Positions 8,663 to 15,684 of a stretch of DNA of 43,964 nucleotides are shown in pieces. The notes below the pieces were generated by a model. That model searched no databases. It saw nothing but the letters and a program-made list of their open reading frames with translations, and was not told the origin of the DNA. Each line of letters starts with the position of its first letter. The stretch's first letter is position 1. Both the position numbers and the translations under genes were made by a program. Origin of the DNA: Candidatus Gastranaerophilales bacterium Zag_111 (lineage in GTDB: Bacteria > Cyanobacteriota > Vampirovibrionia > Gastranaerophilales > Gastranaerophilaceae); assembly GCA_001899395.1 (NCBI GenBank), contig MOYD01000062.1:286841-330804 (forward strand), written 5' to 3'.

Positions 8663-9769
8663 ATGGAAAACAATACTGCAGAAGTTACATTCAAAGATAT
8701 AGCTAAACATTATTTTTCATCAGTTGTCATATACGGCATAATCCTTGCTATTATATCATTATGTCCAGCATATAACGAAACTATTGAAAATGAAACTTTT
8801 GACTACATAACATTTTTTGTAGCTTACTACCTGCTTTATATTATTATTGCTCCAATAATATTCTTTACTGTTAAACCTAAATCAGTCTTAAATTCTAAAA
8901 GTATCCTTGTTATGGATTATATTAAACGCCAATTCAAAAAACAGCCATCAACAAAAGAATTTTTAGCCAATATTGCACCAAATGAACAAGAACAACAGGC
9001 ATTTATGTCATTTTTTGTAAAAGCATTTTTCGGGGTTTACTGTGTAATTCTGCTTTGCAACCAATACTTACCAAGCCTTGGTTACAACATTGATTTTCTA
9101 AAAGTTATGTTCGCTCAGGCTAAACAATATATAGGGTCAACAGGAATAGTTGGCGGCGGAATTAGTCAATACATAATTGATACGGGCGATATGTGGGTTA
9201 AAATAATCTTCACGGTTACGACATCTGTTTTTGCGATAAGTTACCTGACAGAACTTGATTTATTCAAAAACAAGATTAAATCTTCAGATACCACCCCGCT
9301 TGGAATATTATCCTGTATAATTTGCTACTATCCGATAATTATTTTGACAAATAAATTCATTCAGGTTACCCAAAATTCGCTAATTCCTGTGGATAACCAA
9401 ACAGTTTTGGTAATTTTAAATATCCTTGTTATCATGGCTAATTTTGGAAGTATGATTGCAATTTTAAGGCTTGGTACAAAAGCCGGAAACCTTACAAACA
9501 GAGGAATTGTCACAGGGTTTCCATATAATATAATAAGACATCCTGATTATACCATGCGCGTGTGCTACATAATATTCACCACAATTCCGCTTTATTTGAT
9601 ACAATCAGAATACGTCGGAGAAAAAATATTTATAACAATAGGAACGCTTGCCTGGATTTATATCTACTATCTACGTTCAATAACCGAAGAACGCCATTTG
9701 ATAAAAGATGAAAAATATCAACAATACGTGGAAAAGGTTAAATACAGATTTATTCCAAAAGTGTTTTAA
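8663..9769 (+). CDS. membrane protein with ICMT/PEMT-like C-terminal domain, 368 aa
   Basis: An integral membrane protein with about eight hydrophobic segments. The last 120 residues match the isoprenylcysteine carboxyl methyltransferase / phospholipid methyltransferase fold: a GF-PYNIIRHPDY motif, two membrane helices, then an E-E-RHL..DEKYQQY segment and a final RFIPKVF. In this family the RHP and E/Y segments bind S-adenosylmethionine and shape the active site. The N-terminal 240 residues are an unrecognised multi-pass region. A good AGAAGGGA ribosome site precedes the ATG. The substrate is unknown, and there is no prenyltransferase nearby. Confidence 0.7.
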   Translation: MENNTAEVTFKDIAKHYFSSVVIYGIILAIISLCPAYNETIENETFDYITFFVAYYLLYIIIAPIIFFTVKPKSVLNSKSILVMDYIKRQFKKQPSTKEFLANIAPNEQEQQAFMSFFVKAFFGVYCVILLCNQYLPSLGYNIDFLKVMFAQAKQYIGSTGIVGGGISQYIIDTGDMWVKIIFTVTTSVFAISYLTELDLFKNKIKSSDTTPLGILSCIICYYPIIILTNKFIQVTQNSLIPVDNQTVLVILNILVIMANFGSMIAILRLGTKAGNLTNRGIVTGFPYNIIRHPDYTMRVCYIIFTTIPLYLIQSEYVGEKIFITIGTLAWIYIYYLRSITEERHLIKDEKYQQYVEKVKYRFIPKVF

Positions 9770-9821
9770 TTTGCACTATTATTCTTTATATGATACAGTA
9801 GGTTTGAGAAAGGGAATTAAG

Positions 9822-10442
9822 ATGTTTTGTTCAAATTGTGGTAAGGAAGTTGATGACAATACAAAATATTGTCCGGAATGCGGTTTTAGCCTAAAAGGCG
9901 AAGAAGTTTCAACAACAAAACAATCTGAACCTGATGACAGAGCTCACTGTCCAAAATGTAATTCTACAGATATTCATATCGGACAAAAGGGTTATAATGA
10001 TGACGCAATTGGTTGCGGCTGCATACTTGGTATTCTTGGATTTTTTACATTTGGAATTTCTTGGATATTATTAATTATCATTTTCTTATCCGGTTTTGCA
10101 GGTTCCGGCGACAGTGTTTGGATTTGCAAAAAATGCGGACATAAATGGGAAATAAAAAATCGTGAACAAGAGCAACAAAGAATAGAAAAGGAAGTAAAAT
10201 TATGCAAAAATATAGAAAAAGCCGGAGACGGATGTTCTAAGACTCTATGGACTTTATTTTGGATTTTACTAGCTATTGTTTTTATTGGTATCTTTACTGG
10301 AGTACTTAAACCTGATGACCCTGAACCCACTAAATCTTACGATGAAATGACATCAAAGGAAAAACAGGAAGCCTGGATAAATGCCGGTAATATAATTTAT
10401 GGTGCTAATGAACGAAGCAAAAAGATGTTTAGTAGTTATTAA
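9822..10442 (+). CDS. double zinc-ribbon membrane protein, 206 aa
   Basis: The start is the ATG at 9822 behind AAGGGA; the longer upstream frame lacks a ribosome site and runs into the previous gene. The N-terminus is a zinc ribbon (CSNCGKEVDD...CPECG, residues 3-20). A second zinc-binding module (CPKCNS ... CKKCGHKW) is interrupted by a hydrophobic hairpin of about 30 residues (IGCGCILGILGFFTFGISW). A second membrane helix follows near residue 145 (LWTLFWILLAIVFIGIFTGV), then a soluble tail. Such zinc-ribbon/TM proteins are common and mostly uncharacterised. It lies 52 bp after the ICMT-like gene and may be co-transcribed. Confidence 0.75.
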   Translation: MFCSNCGKEVDDNTKYCPECGFSLKGEEVSTTKQSEPDDRAHCPKCNSTDIHIGQKGYNDDAIGCGCILGILGFFTFGISWILLIIIFLSGFAGSGDSVWICKKCGHKWEIKNREQEQQRIEKEVKLCKNIEKAGDGCSKTLWTLFWILLAIVFIGIFTGVLKPDDPEPTKSYDEMTSKEKQEAWINAGNIIYGANERSKKMFSSY

Positions 10443-10480
10443 CCAGTTTATAATCACTGAGTTAAAAAAGCCCGCTAAAT

Positions 10481-10516
10481 AAAAAAACAATCCACTTACC
10501 TAAGAAGGTTGTGGAT
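10481..10516 (-). terminator. terminator of tRNA-Val
   Basis: On the minus strand ATCCAC (10516-10511) pairs with GTGGAT (10495-10490), with an inner ACCT/AGGT extension, followed after two bases by seven T residues (10487-10481). It lies just downstream of the tRNA. Confidence 0.65.
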
Positions 10517-10529
10517 ATTGGATTTTAGA

Positions 10530-10605
10530 TGGTGGGTGTTGAGGGACTTGAACCCCCGACCCTCTCCTTGTAAGGGAGACGCTCTACCAACTGAGCTAAA
10601 CACCC
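10530..10605 (-). tRNA. tRNA-Val (anticodon UAC)
   Basis: A 76-nt cloverleaf on the minus strand. The acceptor stem is GGGTGTT/AACACCC, the D-arm GCTC..GAGC, the anticodon stem TCTCC/GGAGA with loop CTTACAA (anticodon TAC, 10572-10570), and the T-arm GGGGG-TTCAAGT-CCCTC. CCA is encoded after discriminator A. Confidence 0.95.
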
Positions 10606-10780
10606 AAAATACTATTTACTTTTCAGCTAGTTTGACCAGACAATTGCATTGGACTTTCATCCTCCGCAAGAAATATGTTACCAAGAACATTTTTTATTGT
10701 CAAGTTTTTTATTGAAACTTTTTTGATTTACTTTCGTCATAGTAATTAGCAGGAAGAAATATTCATTTGAGGAGGGTACT

Positions 10781-11704
10781 GTGAGTTTAAATCTGGAGAG
10801 TATGGAAAGTTTCAAATTAACCAATATTGCCGAAGCTGAAGATAATGAAGTTAAAACATTTAGCACAATCGCACATGAAGATGATATTTTACAAACATAC
10901 CTGAAAGAAATCGGCAGGGTAAAACTGCTAAAATCAGAAGAAGAAAAGAGTTTAGGCAAGCTGATAAAAGAGCAGAATTCTGATATAGCAAAACGCAAAC
11001 TTATCCAGGCTAATCTTAGGCTTGTTGTAAGTATTGCTAAACGCTATGTAGGGCAAGGTGTTTTGTTTATGGATTTAGTTCAGGAAGGTTCAATCGGGCT
11101 GATTAAAGCTGCTGAAAAATTTGACTATTCAAAGAACTTCAAATTTTCGACATATGCAACCTGGTGGATAAAACAGTCCATTATTCGAGCGATTGCAAAC
11201 AATTCAAAATCAATCAGAATTCCGGTTCATATGGCTGACAAAATAAGAAAATACAAAAAACTTTATACTGAATTATCAACAAAATTTAATAAGGAACCAA
11301 CAGATGAACAAATGGCAGAAGCAATGGGGCTTTCACTAAACAAACTCAAACGGGTAAAGCAGTCAATCATTCTTGAACCGGTAAGCCTTGAAACTGCTGT
11401 GACAGATGATTTATGTTTAGGAGATTACATCGAAGATAAGTCATGCAATTCACCGGAGCAACAGGCTAAAGAAGATTTTTTAAAAAACGGACTACCGGAA
11501 TTATTTGAATATTTAACAGAACGCGAAAGAAAAGTCCTTACATCACGTTTCGGAATAAACACCACTGAACCTAAAACACTGGCACAACTTGGCTGCATGT
11601 TAGGATATTCAAAAGAAAGAATTAGGCAAATAGAAGAGGGAGCTCTAACTAAACTACGGAACACCGCTAAATTTAGACACTTTAAAGACTATATAGAAAA
11701 CTAA
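10781..11704 (+). CDS. RNA polymerase sigma-70 family factor, 307 aa
   Basis: Directs RNA polymerase to promoters. It has region 1.2 ([17 protein letters not shown]), region 2 with the core-binding and -10 recognition segments ([39 protein letters not shown]), region 3 ([11 protein letters not shown]) and region 4 with the -35 HTH ([14 protein letters not shown] ... [14 protein letters not shown]). It lacks the acidic region 1.1 of primary factors and is short, so a group 2 (alternative, RpoD-like) factor is more likely than the housekeeping one. The start is GTG 10781, 4 nt after GGAGGG. It is a single gene with its own terminator. It is a candidate, unproven, for reading the unusual promoters described in this window. 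Confidence 0.93.
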   Translation: MSLNLESMESFKLTNIAEAEDNEVKTFSTIAHEDDILQTYLKEIGRVKLLKSEEEKSLGKLIKEQNSDIAKRKLIQANLRLVVSIAKRYVGQGVLFMDLVQEGSIGLIKAAEKFDYSKNFKFSTYATWWIKQSIIRAIANNSKSIRIPVHMADKIRKYKKLYTELSTKFNKEPTDEQMAEAMGLSLNKLKRVKQSIILEPVSLETAVTDDLCLGDYIEDKSCNSPEQQAKEDFLKNGLPELFEYLTERERKVLTSRFGINTTEPKTLAQLGCMLGYSKERIRQIEEGALTKLRNTAKFRHFKDYIEN

Positions 11705-11742
11705 CCAATCTCATAGTTGTAATTAATTCATCATCTTTCATC

Positions 11743-11776
11743 ACTGATAGCGAACTTCTGTTATCAGTTTTTATTT
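11743..11776 (+). terminator. terminator after the sigma factor
   Basis: ACTGATA (11743-11749) pairs with TATCAGT (11762-11768), followed by a T-rich run. The right arm overlaps the last codon of convergent coaX. Confidence 0.6.
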
Positions 11777-12555
11777 TGCAAACATACTCTTGTTATAGAA
11801 GAAGTATTCATGTCATAAATATATTTCAAACCAACAAGCGTCAAAATCTGATTAACATCGTCAAACGGTCTTGTTAAATAATTTGCAATCAATCCACAGT
11901 ATCCGCCGGTTGCAACGATTACGGCTTTTTGTCCTAGTTCTGCTTCACATTGTTTTACAAGCCCGTCAACCATACAGGCTGTTCCTCTGATTACACCTGA
12001 TAAAATTGCATCTGTTGTATTATGACCTATTGCACTTTTTGAAATAGATACATCAATTTTTGGAAGTTTTGAAGTAGAATTCTTCAAACACTTAACCTGA
12101 GTATTTATCCCGGGTGCAATCACACCGCCCAAGAACTCCGCGTCAGAATTTATTACATCAAATGATGTTGCCGTACCAAAATCAATTACGATAACAGGTT
12201 TCCCGGGATAAATCTTTGAGGCGGCAACAGCATTAGCAAGTCTGTCTGCTCCAACTTCACGCGGGTTATCAGCTTTAACTTTTATACCTAAATCAATTGT
12301 AGAATCCACAAAAACTGATTTTAAACCAAAAACATCATCAACTGCACGTTTAAACTTAATATTTAACTCCTCAACGACTGAGGCGATAACACAGCCTTCT
12401 ATATCATAATCTTTAAATAATGATTTCAAAAGTATTTCATACTCTTCTTTTGACAAATCTTTATCAGAAGCTAAACGATATTCATTAATATAATTATCCC
12501 CGTTAAAAAGCCCCAGGGTAATATTAGTATTTCCAATATCAGCAGTTAAAAGCAT
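11764..12555 (-). CDS. coaX: type III pantothenate kinase
   Basis: Catalyses ATP-dependent phosphorylation of pantothenate, the first step of coenzyme A synthesis. The ASKHA-fold signatures are present: DIGNTNITLGLF (phosphate 1, residues 6-17), the conserved GADRLANAVAA, DFGTATSFDVI (phosphate 2, catalytic Asp) and GGVIAPG, plus ATGGYCGLIA near the C-terminus. The length of 263 aa is typical. No Shine-Dalgarno lies at the usual distance: the only AAGGA is 10 nt upstream and is locked in a perfect 15-bp inverted repeat that ends on the A of the start codon. Translation may therefore be controlled by that hairpin. Confidence 0.95.
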   Translation of the reverse strand: MLLTADIGNTNITLGLFNGDNYINEYRLASDKDLSKEEYEILLKSLFKDYDIEGCVIASVVEELNIKFKRAVDDVFGLKSVFVDSTIDLGIKVKADNPREVGADRLANAVAASKIYPGKPVIVIDFGTATSFDVINSDAEFLGGVIAPGINTQVKCLKNSTSKLPKIDVSISKSAIGHNTTDAILSGVIRGTACMVDGLVKQCEAELGQKAVIVATGGYCGLIANYLTRPFDDVNQILTLVGLKYIYDMNTSSITRVCLQNKN

Positions 12556-12590
12556 AATAAACTAGTCCTTATTCTAGGACTAGTTTATTA
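12555..12590 (-). promoter_or_regulatory. perfect 15-bp inverted repeat at the coaX start
   Basis: TAATAAACTAGTCCT (12555-12569) is perfectly complementary to AGGACTAGTTTATTA (12576-12590), with a 6-nt loop. On the minus strand the hairpin contains AAGGA and reaches the A of the coaX ATG. It could be the terminator of the upstream 63-aa gene (no true U tract follows), an attenuator, or an RNA switch hiding the coaX ribosome site. Confidence 0.6.
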
Positions 12591-12621
12591 CAAACATAGT
12601 TTTCATGCAAAACCTTTAAGT

Positions 12622-12813
12622 TTAATCCGCTCTGGTAGCACCTAAGCTTGAAGTAGTTCCTCCAAGGTGAGCTCCAGGTAAATTATTATAAAAAGCCAGT
12701 GGCGACAAATTCTGCGAATGCTGATTTTTATATTTTCTCTCATCAACCATTCTACCAATGCCGTCTATGAATGAGGCTGTAAATTTTGGTATTGAGTATT
12801 CGTGTTCGAACAT
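12622..12813 (-). CDS. hypothetical protein, 63 aa
   Basis: I do not recognise it. The start is ATG 12813, placed 8 nt after GGAGG; an ATG at 12828 overlaps that ribosome site and is rejected. It is a soluble small protein with an aromatic/charged N-terminus (FEHEYSIPKFTASFIDGIGRM), a basic middle and a Gly/Ser/Thr-rich end (GAHLGGTTSSLGATRAD). There is no signal peptide or membrane segment. It carries the shared bipartite promoter element upstream (12853-12911) and precedes coaX on the same strand. Confidence 0.6.
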   Translation of the reverse strand: MFEHEYSIPKFTASFIDGIGRMVDERKYKNQHSQNLSPLAFYNNLPGAHLGGTTSSLGATRAD

Positions 12814-12852
12814 TATCGTATCCTCCATAGTTCATAATCTAACTTACATATA

Positions 12853-12911
12853 TAAAGTATTTTTTAATGACATAATTGCAGAAAATCAAAAATTTTGTTA
12901 CAAAAATTAAC
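12853..12911 (-). promoter_or_regulatory. bipartite GTAAC / TACTTTA promoter element (site B)
   Basis: On the minus strand TTAATTTTTGTAAC (within 12911-12897) is followed after 37 nt by TACTTTATATATGTAAG (TACTTTA at 12859-12853). AATT at 12877-12874 sits 14 nt before TACTTTA. The -10 would be TTTATA. It lies about 40 nt ahead of the 63-aa gene and matches sites at 3805 and 19153. Confidence 0.5.
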
Positions 12912-12941
12912 AATTAAATATAGAATAAAAATTCCCGCCTG

Positions 12942-12969
12942 TTGACAAAAATTTATGAGCGCGTAGAAT
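12942..12969 (+). promoter_or_regulatory. tuf promoter
   Basis: A perfect -35 TTGACA (12942-12947), a 16-nt spacer and -10 TAGAAT (12964-12969). It is the strongest promoter-like sequence in the window, as expected for EF-Tu. Confidence 0.8.
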
Positions 12970-12972
12970 TAG

Positions 12973-12990
12973 TAGTATCGTAAGATACTA
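12973..12990 (+). other. 5' leader hairpin of the tuf mRNA
   Basis: TAGTATC (12973-12979) pairs with GATACTA (12984-12990) around a GTAA tetraloop. It lies at the predicted transcript start, so it would form a 5'-terminal hairpin that may stabilise the mRNA. Confidence 0.5.
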
Positions 12991-13038
12991 ATGTATATAG
13001 TATTATAAAGTAGACAAGAAAAGAAGGAGATTAATCTC

Positions 13039-14247
13039 ATGGCACGTGAAAAGTATGAACGTACGAAACCGCACGTCAATGTAGGTACAATCGGCCACGT
13101 TGACCACGGTAAAACTACATTAACAGCAGCTATTACCGGAACATTAGCAGCAGCAGGTAAAGCAGATGCTAAAAAATTCGATGAAATCGACGCTGCTCCA
13201 GAAGAAAAAGCAAGAGGTATTACCATCTCTACAGCTCACGTTGAATATGAAACAGATACAAGACACTATGCACACGTTGACTGCCCGGGTCACGCTGACT
13301 ATGTTAAAAACATGATTACCGGTGCTGCTCAAATGGATGGTGCAATCCTTGTAGTTGCAGCAACTGACGGTGCTATGCCTCAGACTCGTGAACACATACT
13401 ACTTGCTCGTCAGGTTGGTGTTCCTAACCTTGTTGTATTCCTTAACAAATGCGACATGGTTGATGACCCTGAATTATTAGAATTAGTTGAAATGGAAGTT
13501 AGAGAACTTCTTTCTTCATACGAATTCGACGGTGACAACATTCCGTTCATCCACGGTTCAGCATTGAAAGCTTTAGAAGCAGTTCAAGCTAACCCTTCTA
13601 TCCAACGCGGTGAAAATGAATGGACAGACAAAATCTGGGATTTAATGGATGCTTTAGATTCTTACTTCCCTGAACCTGTCAGAGAATTAGACAAACCATT
13701 CTTGATGCCAATCGAAGACATCTTCTCTATCACCGGTCGTGGTACTGTTGCTACAGGTCGTGTAGAACGTGGTATTGTTAAAGTTGGTGACGAAGTTGAA
13801 TTAGTTGGTTTAGGCGAAACTAAGAAAACTACAGTTACCGGTGTTGAAATGTTCAGAAAATCACTTGACCAAGGTCAAGCTGGTGACAACATTGGTGCAT
13901 TACTTCGTGGTATTGATAAAACTGAAATTGAACGTGGTCAAGTTCTTGCTAAACCGGGTTCAATTCACCCACACACTAAATTCACTGCAAACGTTTACGT
14001 ATTGACTAAAGAAGAAGGCGGACGTCATACTCCGTTCTTCCCTGGATACCGTCCTCAGTTCTACATCAGAACAACTGACGTAACCGGTTCAATCAAATTT
14101 GACGGTCAAATGGTAATGCCTGGTGATAACGTAGTTATGGAAGTTGAACTTATCGCTCCTGTAGCTATCGAACAAGGTATGAGATTTGCTATCCGTGAAG
14201 GCGGTAGAACAGTTGGTGCAGGTGTTGTTGACTCTATCATCGAATAG
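13039..14247 (+). CDS. tuf: translation elongation factor Tu
   Basis: A GTPase that delivers aminoacyl-tRNA to the ribosome. The N-terminal G domain has [10 protein letters not shown] (P-loop), the switch region [12 protein letters not shown] (G3), NKCDMVD (G4) and GSALKAL (G5). Domain II ([13 protein letters not shown]) and domain III ([16 protein letters not shown] ... [12 protein letters not shown]) are complete, for 402 aa. Shine-Dalgarno AAGGAG precedes the ATG. It stands alone with its own promoter and terminator rather than following fusA in the str operon, at least inside this window. Its codon choice looks more GC- and C-ending-rich than that of its neighbours, as expected for high expression. 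Confidence 0.98.
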   Translation: MAREKYERTKPHVNVGTIGHVDHGKTTLTAAITGTLAAAGKADAKKFDEIDAAPEEKARGITISTAHVEYETDTRHYAHVDCPGHADYVKNMITGAAQMDGAILVVAATDGAMPQTREHILLARQVGVPNLVVFLNKCDMVDDPELLELVEMEVRELLSSYEFDGDNIPFIHGSALKALEAVQANPSIQRGENEWTDKIWDLMDALDSYFPEPVRELDKPFLMPIEDIFSITGRGTVATGRVERGIVKVGDEVELVGLGETKKTTVTGVEMFRKSLDQGQAGDNIGALLRGIDKTEIERGQVLAKPGSIHPHTKFTANVYVLTKEEGGRHTPFFPGYRPQFYIRTTDVTGSIKFDGQMVMPGDNVVMEVELIAPVAIEQGMRFAIREGGRTVGAGVVDSIIE

Positions 14248-14275
14248 TTTTAACAATAGTAAAACCATTAAAAAA

Positions 14276-14304
14276 GACTTGATATTTCTATCAAGTCTTT
14301 TTTT
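14276..14304 (+). terminator. tuf terminator
   Basis: GACTTGATA (14276-14284) pairs with TATCAAGTC (14289-14297) around a TTTC loop, followed by seven T residues. The preceding A run makes it potentially bidirectional. Confidence 0.9.
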
Positions 14305-14349
14305 CTCTTACTTACTAAATCTTTTAACGAGTAAAAAGCAACAGGAAGC

Positions 14350-14526
14350 TTATGCAAGCATAGCTTCCAAAATCTTTGCATTAGTCTGCGCTCTACGCGC
14401 GTTTAACAAATACTTTTCAACACTTGCTCTGATTTCTTTAGCATCATGATTAAGATACTTGACCTCATTGTCAAGCATTTTCAAGTACTCGTTCACTGTA
14501 ACCATTTCATAATTACTGTTTTTCAT
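14350..14526 (-). CDS. small helical protein, possible diverged ribbon-helix-helix, 58 aa
   Basis: The start is taken at ATG 14526 behind GGGGA; an in-frame TTG at 14535 is within that site. The layout (short strand EMVTV, helix NEYLKMLDNEVKYL, helix AKEIRASVEKYLL) parallels the RHH protein encoded 42 bp upstream on the same strand. The last residues TNAKILEAMLA closely match the TNAEILDALLS ending of that protein. It is probably co-transcribed with it. A paired DNA-binding or antitoxin-like role is possible, but no toxin gene is adjacent. Confidence 0.6.
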   Translation of the reverse strand: MKNSNYEMVTVNEYLKMLDNEVKYLNHDAKEIRASVEKYLLNARRAQTNAKILEAMLA

Positions 14527-14567
14527 TTTCCCCAATTCCGTTTCTTTAAATTTTCTCTAAACAAAAT

Positions 14568-14756
14568 TTAGCTAAGCAGCGCATCAAGAATTTCAGCATT
14601 TGTGGCTGCTTTTTTTCCGTTTCTAACCTGACTTCTGTACATATAAGTTCTTAATGCTTCACGAATTAATTCAGAACGTGTGCGATTTTCAGAATCCGCA
14701 ACAGAATCTATCTCGTCCAGAAACTTTTCAGGCATTGAAATCAATACTCTAGCCAT
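14568..14756 (-). CDS. ribbon-helix-helix (CopG/Arc-type) transcription regulator, 62 aa
   Basis: A small dimeric DNA-binding protein. The N-terminal strand RVLISMP, helix A (EKFLDEIDSVADSEN) and helix B starting RTRSELIREALRTYM are the RHH signature. The 20-residue C-terminal extension ends in TNAEILDALLS, shared with the next gene. The start is supported by AAAGGAG. There is no toxin partner, so it may be a free-standing regulator. Upstream lies a TACTTTATAAATATG promoter element related to those at 12853 and 19153. Confidence 0.8.
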   Translation of the reverse strand: MARVLISMPEKFLDEIDSVADSENRTRSELIREALRTYMYRSQVRNGKKAATNAEILDALLS

Positions 14757-14803
14757 TTTTTTCTCCTTTAAATTTCCCTTGTGTATTTTCCCTTACATAT
14801 TTA

Positions 14804-14844
14804 TAAAGTATTTCATGGATAAAAAATTGCTATTTTTTCGTTAC
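14804..14844 (-). promoter_or_regulatory. TACTTTA promoter element (site C, partial)
   Basis: On the minus strand TACTTTATAAATATGTAAG (TACTTTA at 14810-14804) has AATT (14828-14825) exactly 14 nt upstream, as at sites B and D. A GTAAC (14844-14840) is present but 29 nt away rather than 36-37. It lies ahead of the RHH gene. Confidence 0.4.
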
Positions 14845-14910
14845 TTAATATATAATTGTAATATAATTTAACAAATATTCTATCCTTACGGTTAGTAGCC
14901 AATAAGCTAA

Positions 14911-14935
14911 TTTACAAGTATAATCGACTTGTAAA
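14911..14935 (+). promoter_or_regulatory. 9-7-9 inverted repeat before the LuxR-type gene
   Basis: TTTACAAGT (14911-14919) and ACTTGTAAA (14927-14935) are perfect inverted repeats 7 nt apart, with the right arm touching the ribosome site AAGGAGA. It could be an autoregulatory operator of the LuxR-type protein, since such regulators bind dyads of about 20 bp, or a hairpin limiting translation. Confidence 0.5.
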
Positions 14936-14951
14936 GGAGAGATTAGTTGAA

Positions 14952-15254
14952 ATGAGTGAAAAAGAAACATTAACCCCAAGAGAGTGCGAGGTTTTAGAAT
15001 ATTTAGGCAAAGGATATGAAAATGAAGAAATTGCAAAAGTTCTTCATATATCAACCCACACAGCAAAATTCCATGTTGCATCCATTCTACGAAAATTAAA
15101 TGTGCGCAAAAGAGGTGACGTATCCTTTATTTGTGGATTAAAAATAATGTTCAAGGCTTTTGCTGAAGGTAAAGCAACTATAGAAACACCGTTTGAAGAG
15201 CAGTTACCGTATTTAATTGAAAATCATTTACCTACTCCCAAAACATTCAGGTAA
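14952..15254 (+). CDS. stand-alone LuxR/GerE-type HTH regulator, 100 aa
   Basis: A transcription regulator consisting almost only of the GerE helix-turn-helix (residues 6-62): LTPRECEVLEYLGKGYENEEIAKVL, then STHTAKFHVASILRKLNV. There is no receiver or ligand domain, so activity is probably set by expression level or by a partner. The C-terminal 40 residues (FKAFAEGKATIETPFEEQLPYLIE) are unrecognised. The ribosome site AAGGAGA lies 11 nt from the ATG, rather far. A perfect inverted repeat overlaps the leader. It ends 1 bp from convergent tadA. Confidence 0.88.
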   Translation: MSEKETLTPRECEVLEYLGKGYENEEIAKVLHISTHTAKFHVASILRKLNVRKRGDVSFICGLKIMFKAFAEGKATIETPFEEQLPYLIENHLPTPKTFR

Positions 15255-15255
15255 A

Positions 15256-15684
15256 TTAATTTCGTAGAGTGTTAAAAAAGTTTTGAAGAAGTTTATTACA
15301 TTTATCTTCCTTTATCCCGCCATAAACTTGAATTTTAGAATTTGCCAATTGACGTAAATCGATTTTTGAAGAAAAAGCCCCGTAGTTTGTATCATAGCTT
15401 CCGAAATATACTGATTTAATTCTGGCTTGCAGGATTGCCCAACCACACATTGGGCATGGTTCAAGGGTTACATAAATGTCACAATCTTCAAGCCGCCAGT
15501 TATTCAAAACTTGTTCAGCTTTACGAATTGCAAGGATTTCGGCATGGGAAGTTATATCATTATCTTTTTCCCGTGTATTAAATGCAGTTGCAATGACTTC
15601 ACCGTCTTTTACTATCACCGCGCCTACAGGTATGTCTCCGTCTGAAAGTTTAGCGGTTTCAATTGCCAACTCCATATAGTCCAT
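15256..15684 (-). CDS. tadA: tRNA-specific adenosine deaminase
   Basis: Zinc enzyme that converts the wobble adenosine of tRNA-Arg(ACG) to inosine. The cytidine-deaminase-fold catalytic residues are visible: SHAEILA (zinc His and proton-shuttling Glu) and TLEPCPMCGWAI (two zinc Cys). The length of 142 aa is typical. The first ATG overlaps the last 26 bp of the histidine kinase gene; an ATG three codons later is an alternative. It is translated at the end of the response regulator and kinase operon, which probably reflects genome compactness rather than function. Confidence 0.93.
   Translation of the reverse strand: MDYMELAIETAKLSDGDIPVGAVIVKDGEVIATAFNTREKDNDITSHAEILAIRKAEQVLNNWRLEDCDIYVTLEPCPMCGWAILQARIKSVYFGSYDTNYGAFSSKIDLRQLANSKIQVYGGIKEDKCNKLLQNFFNTLRN

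Noticed and set aside
10509-10715. 68-aa plus-strand ORF (WVLRDLNPRPSPCKGDALPTELNT)
   Set aside because: It is antisense to tRNA-Val; this peptide is a well-known false ORF produced by tRNA genes.
13002-13015. TATAAAGTAG in the tuf leader as another TACTTTA promoter on the minus strand
   Set aside because: No AATT or GTAAC at the expected distance, and it lies inside the tuf leader.
14186-14449. 87-aa plus-strand ORF overlapping the end of tuf
   Set aside because: It runs out of frame through tuf, its terminator and the antisense of a small gene; no ribosome site.
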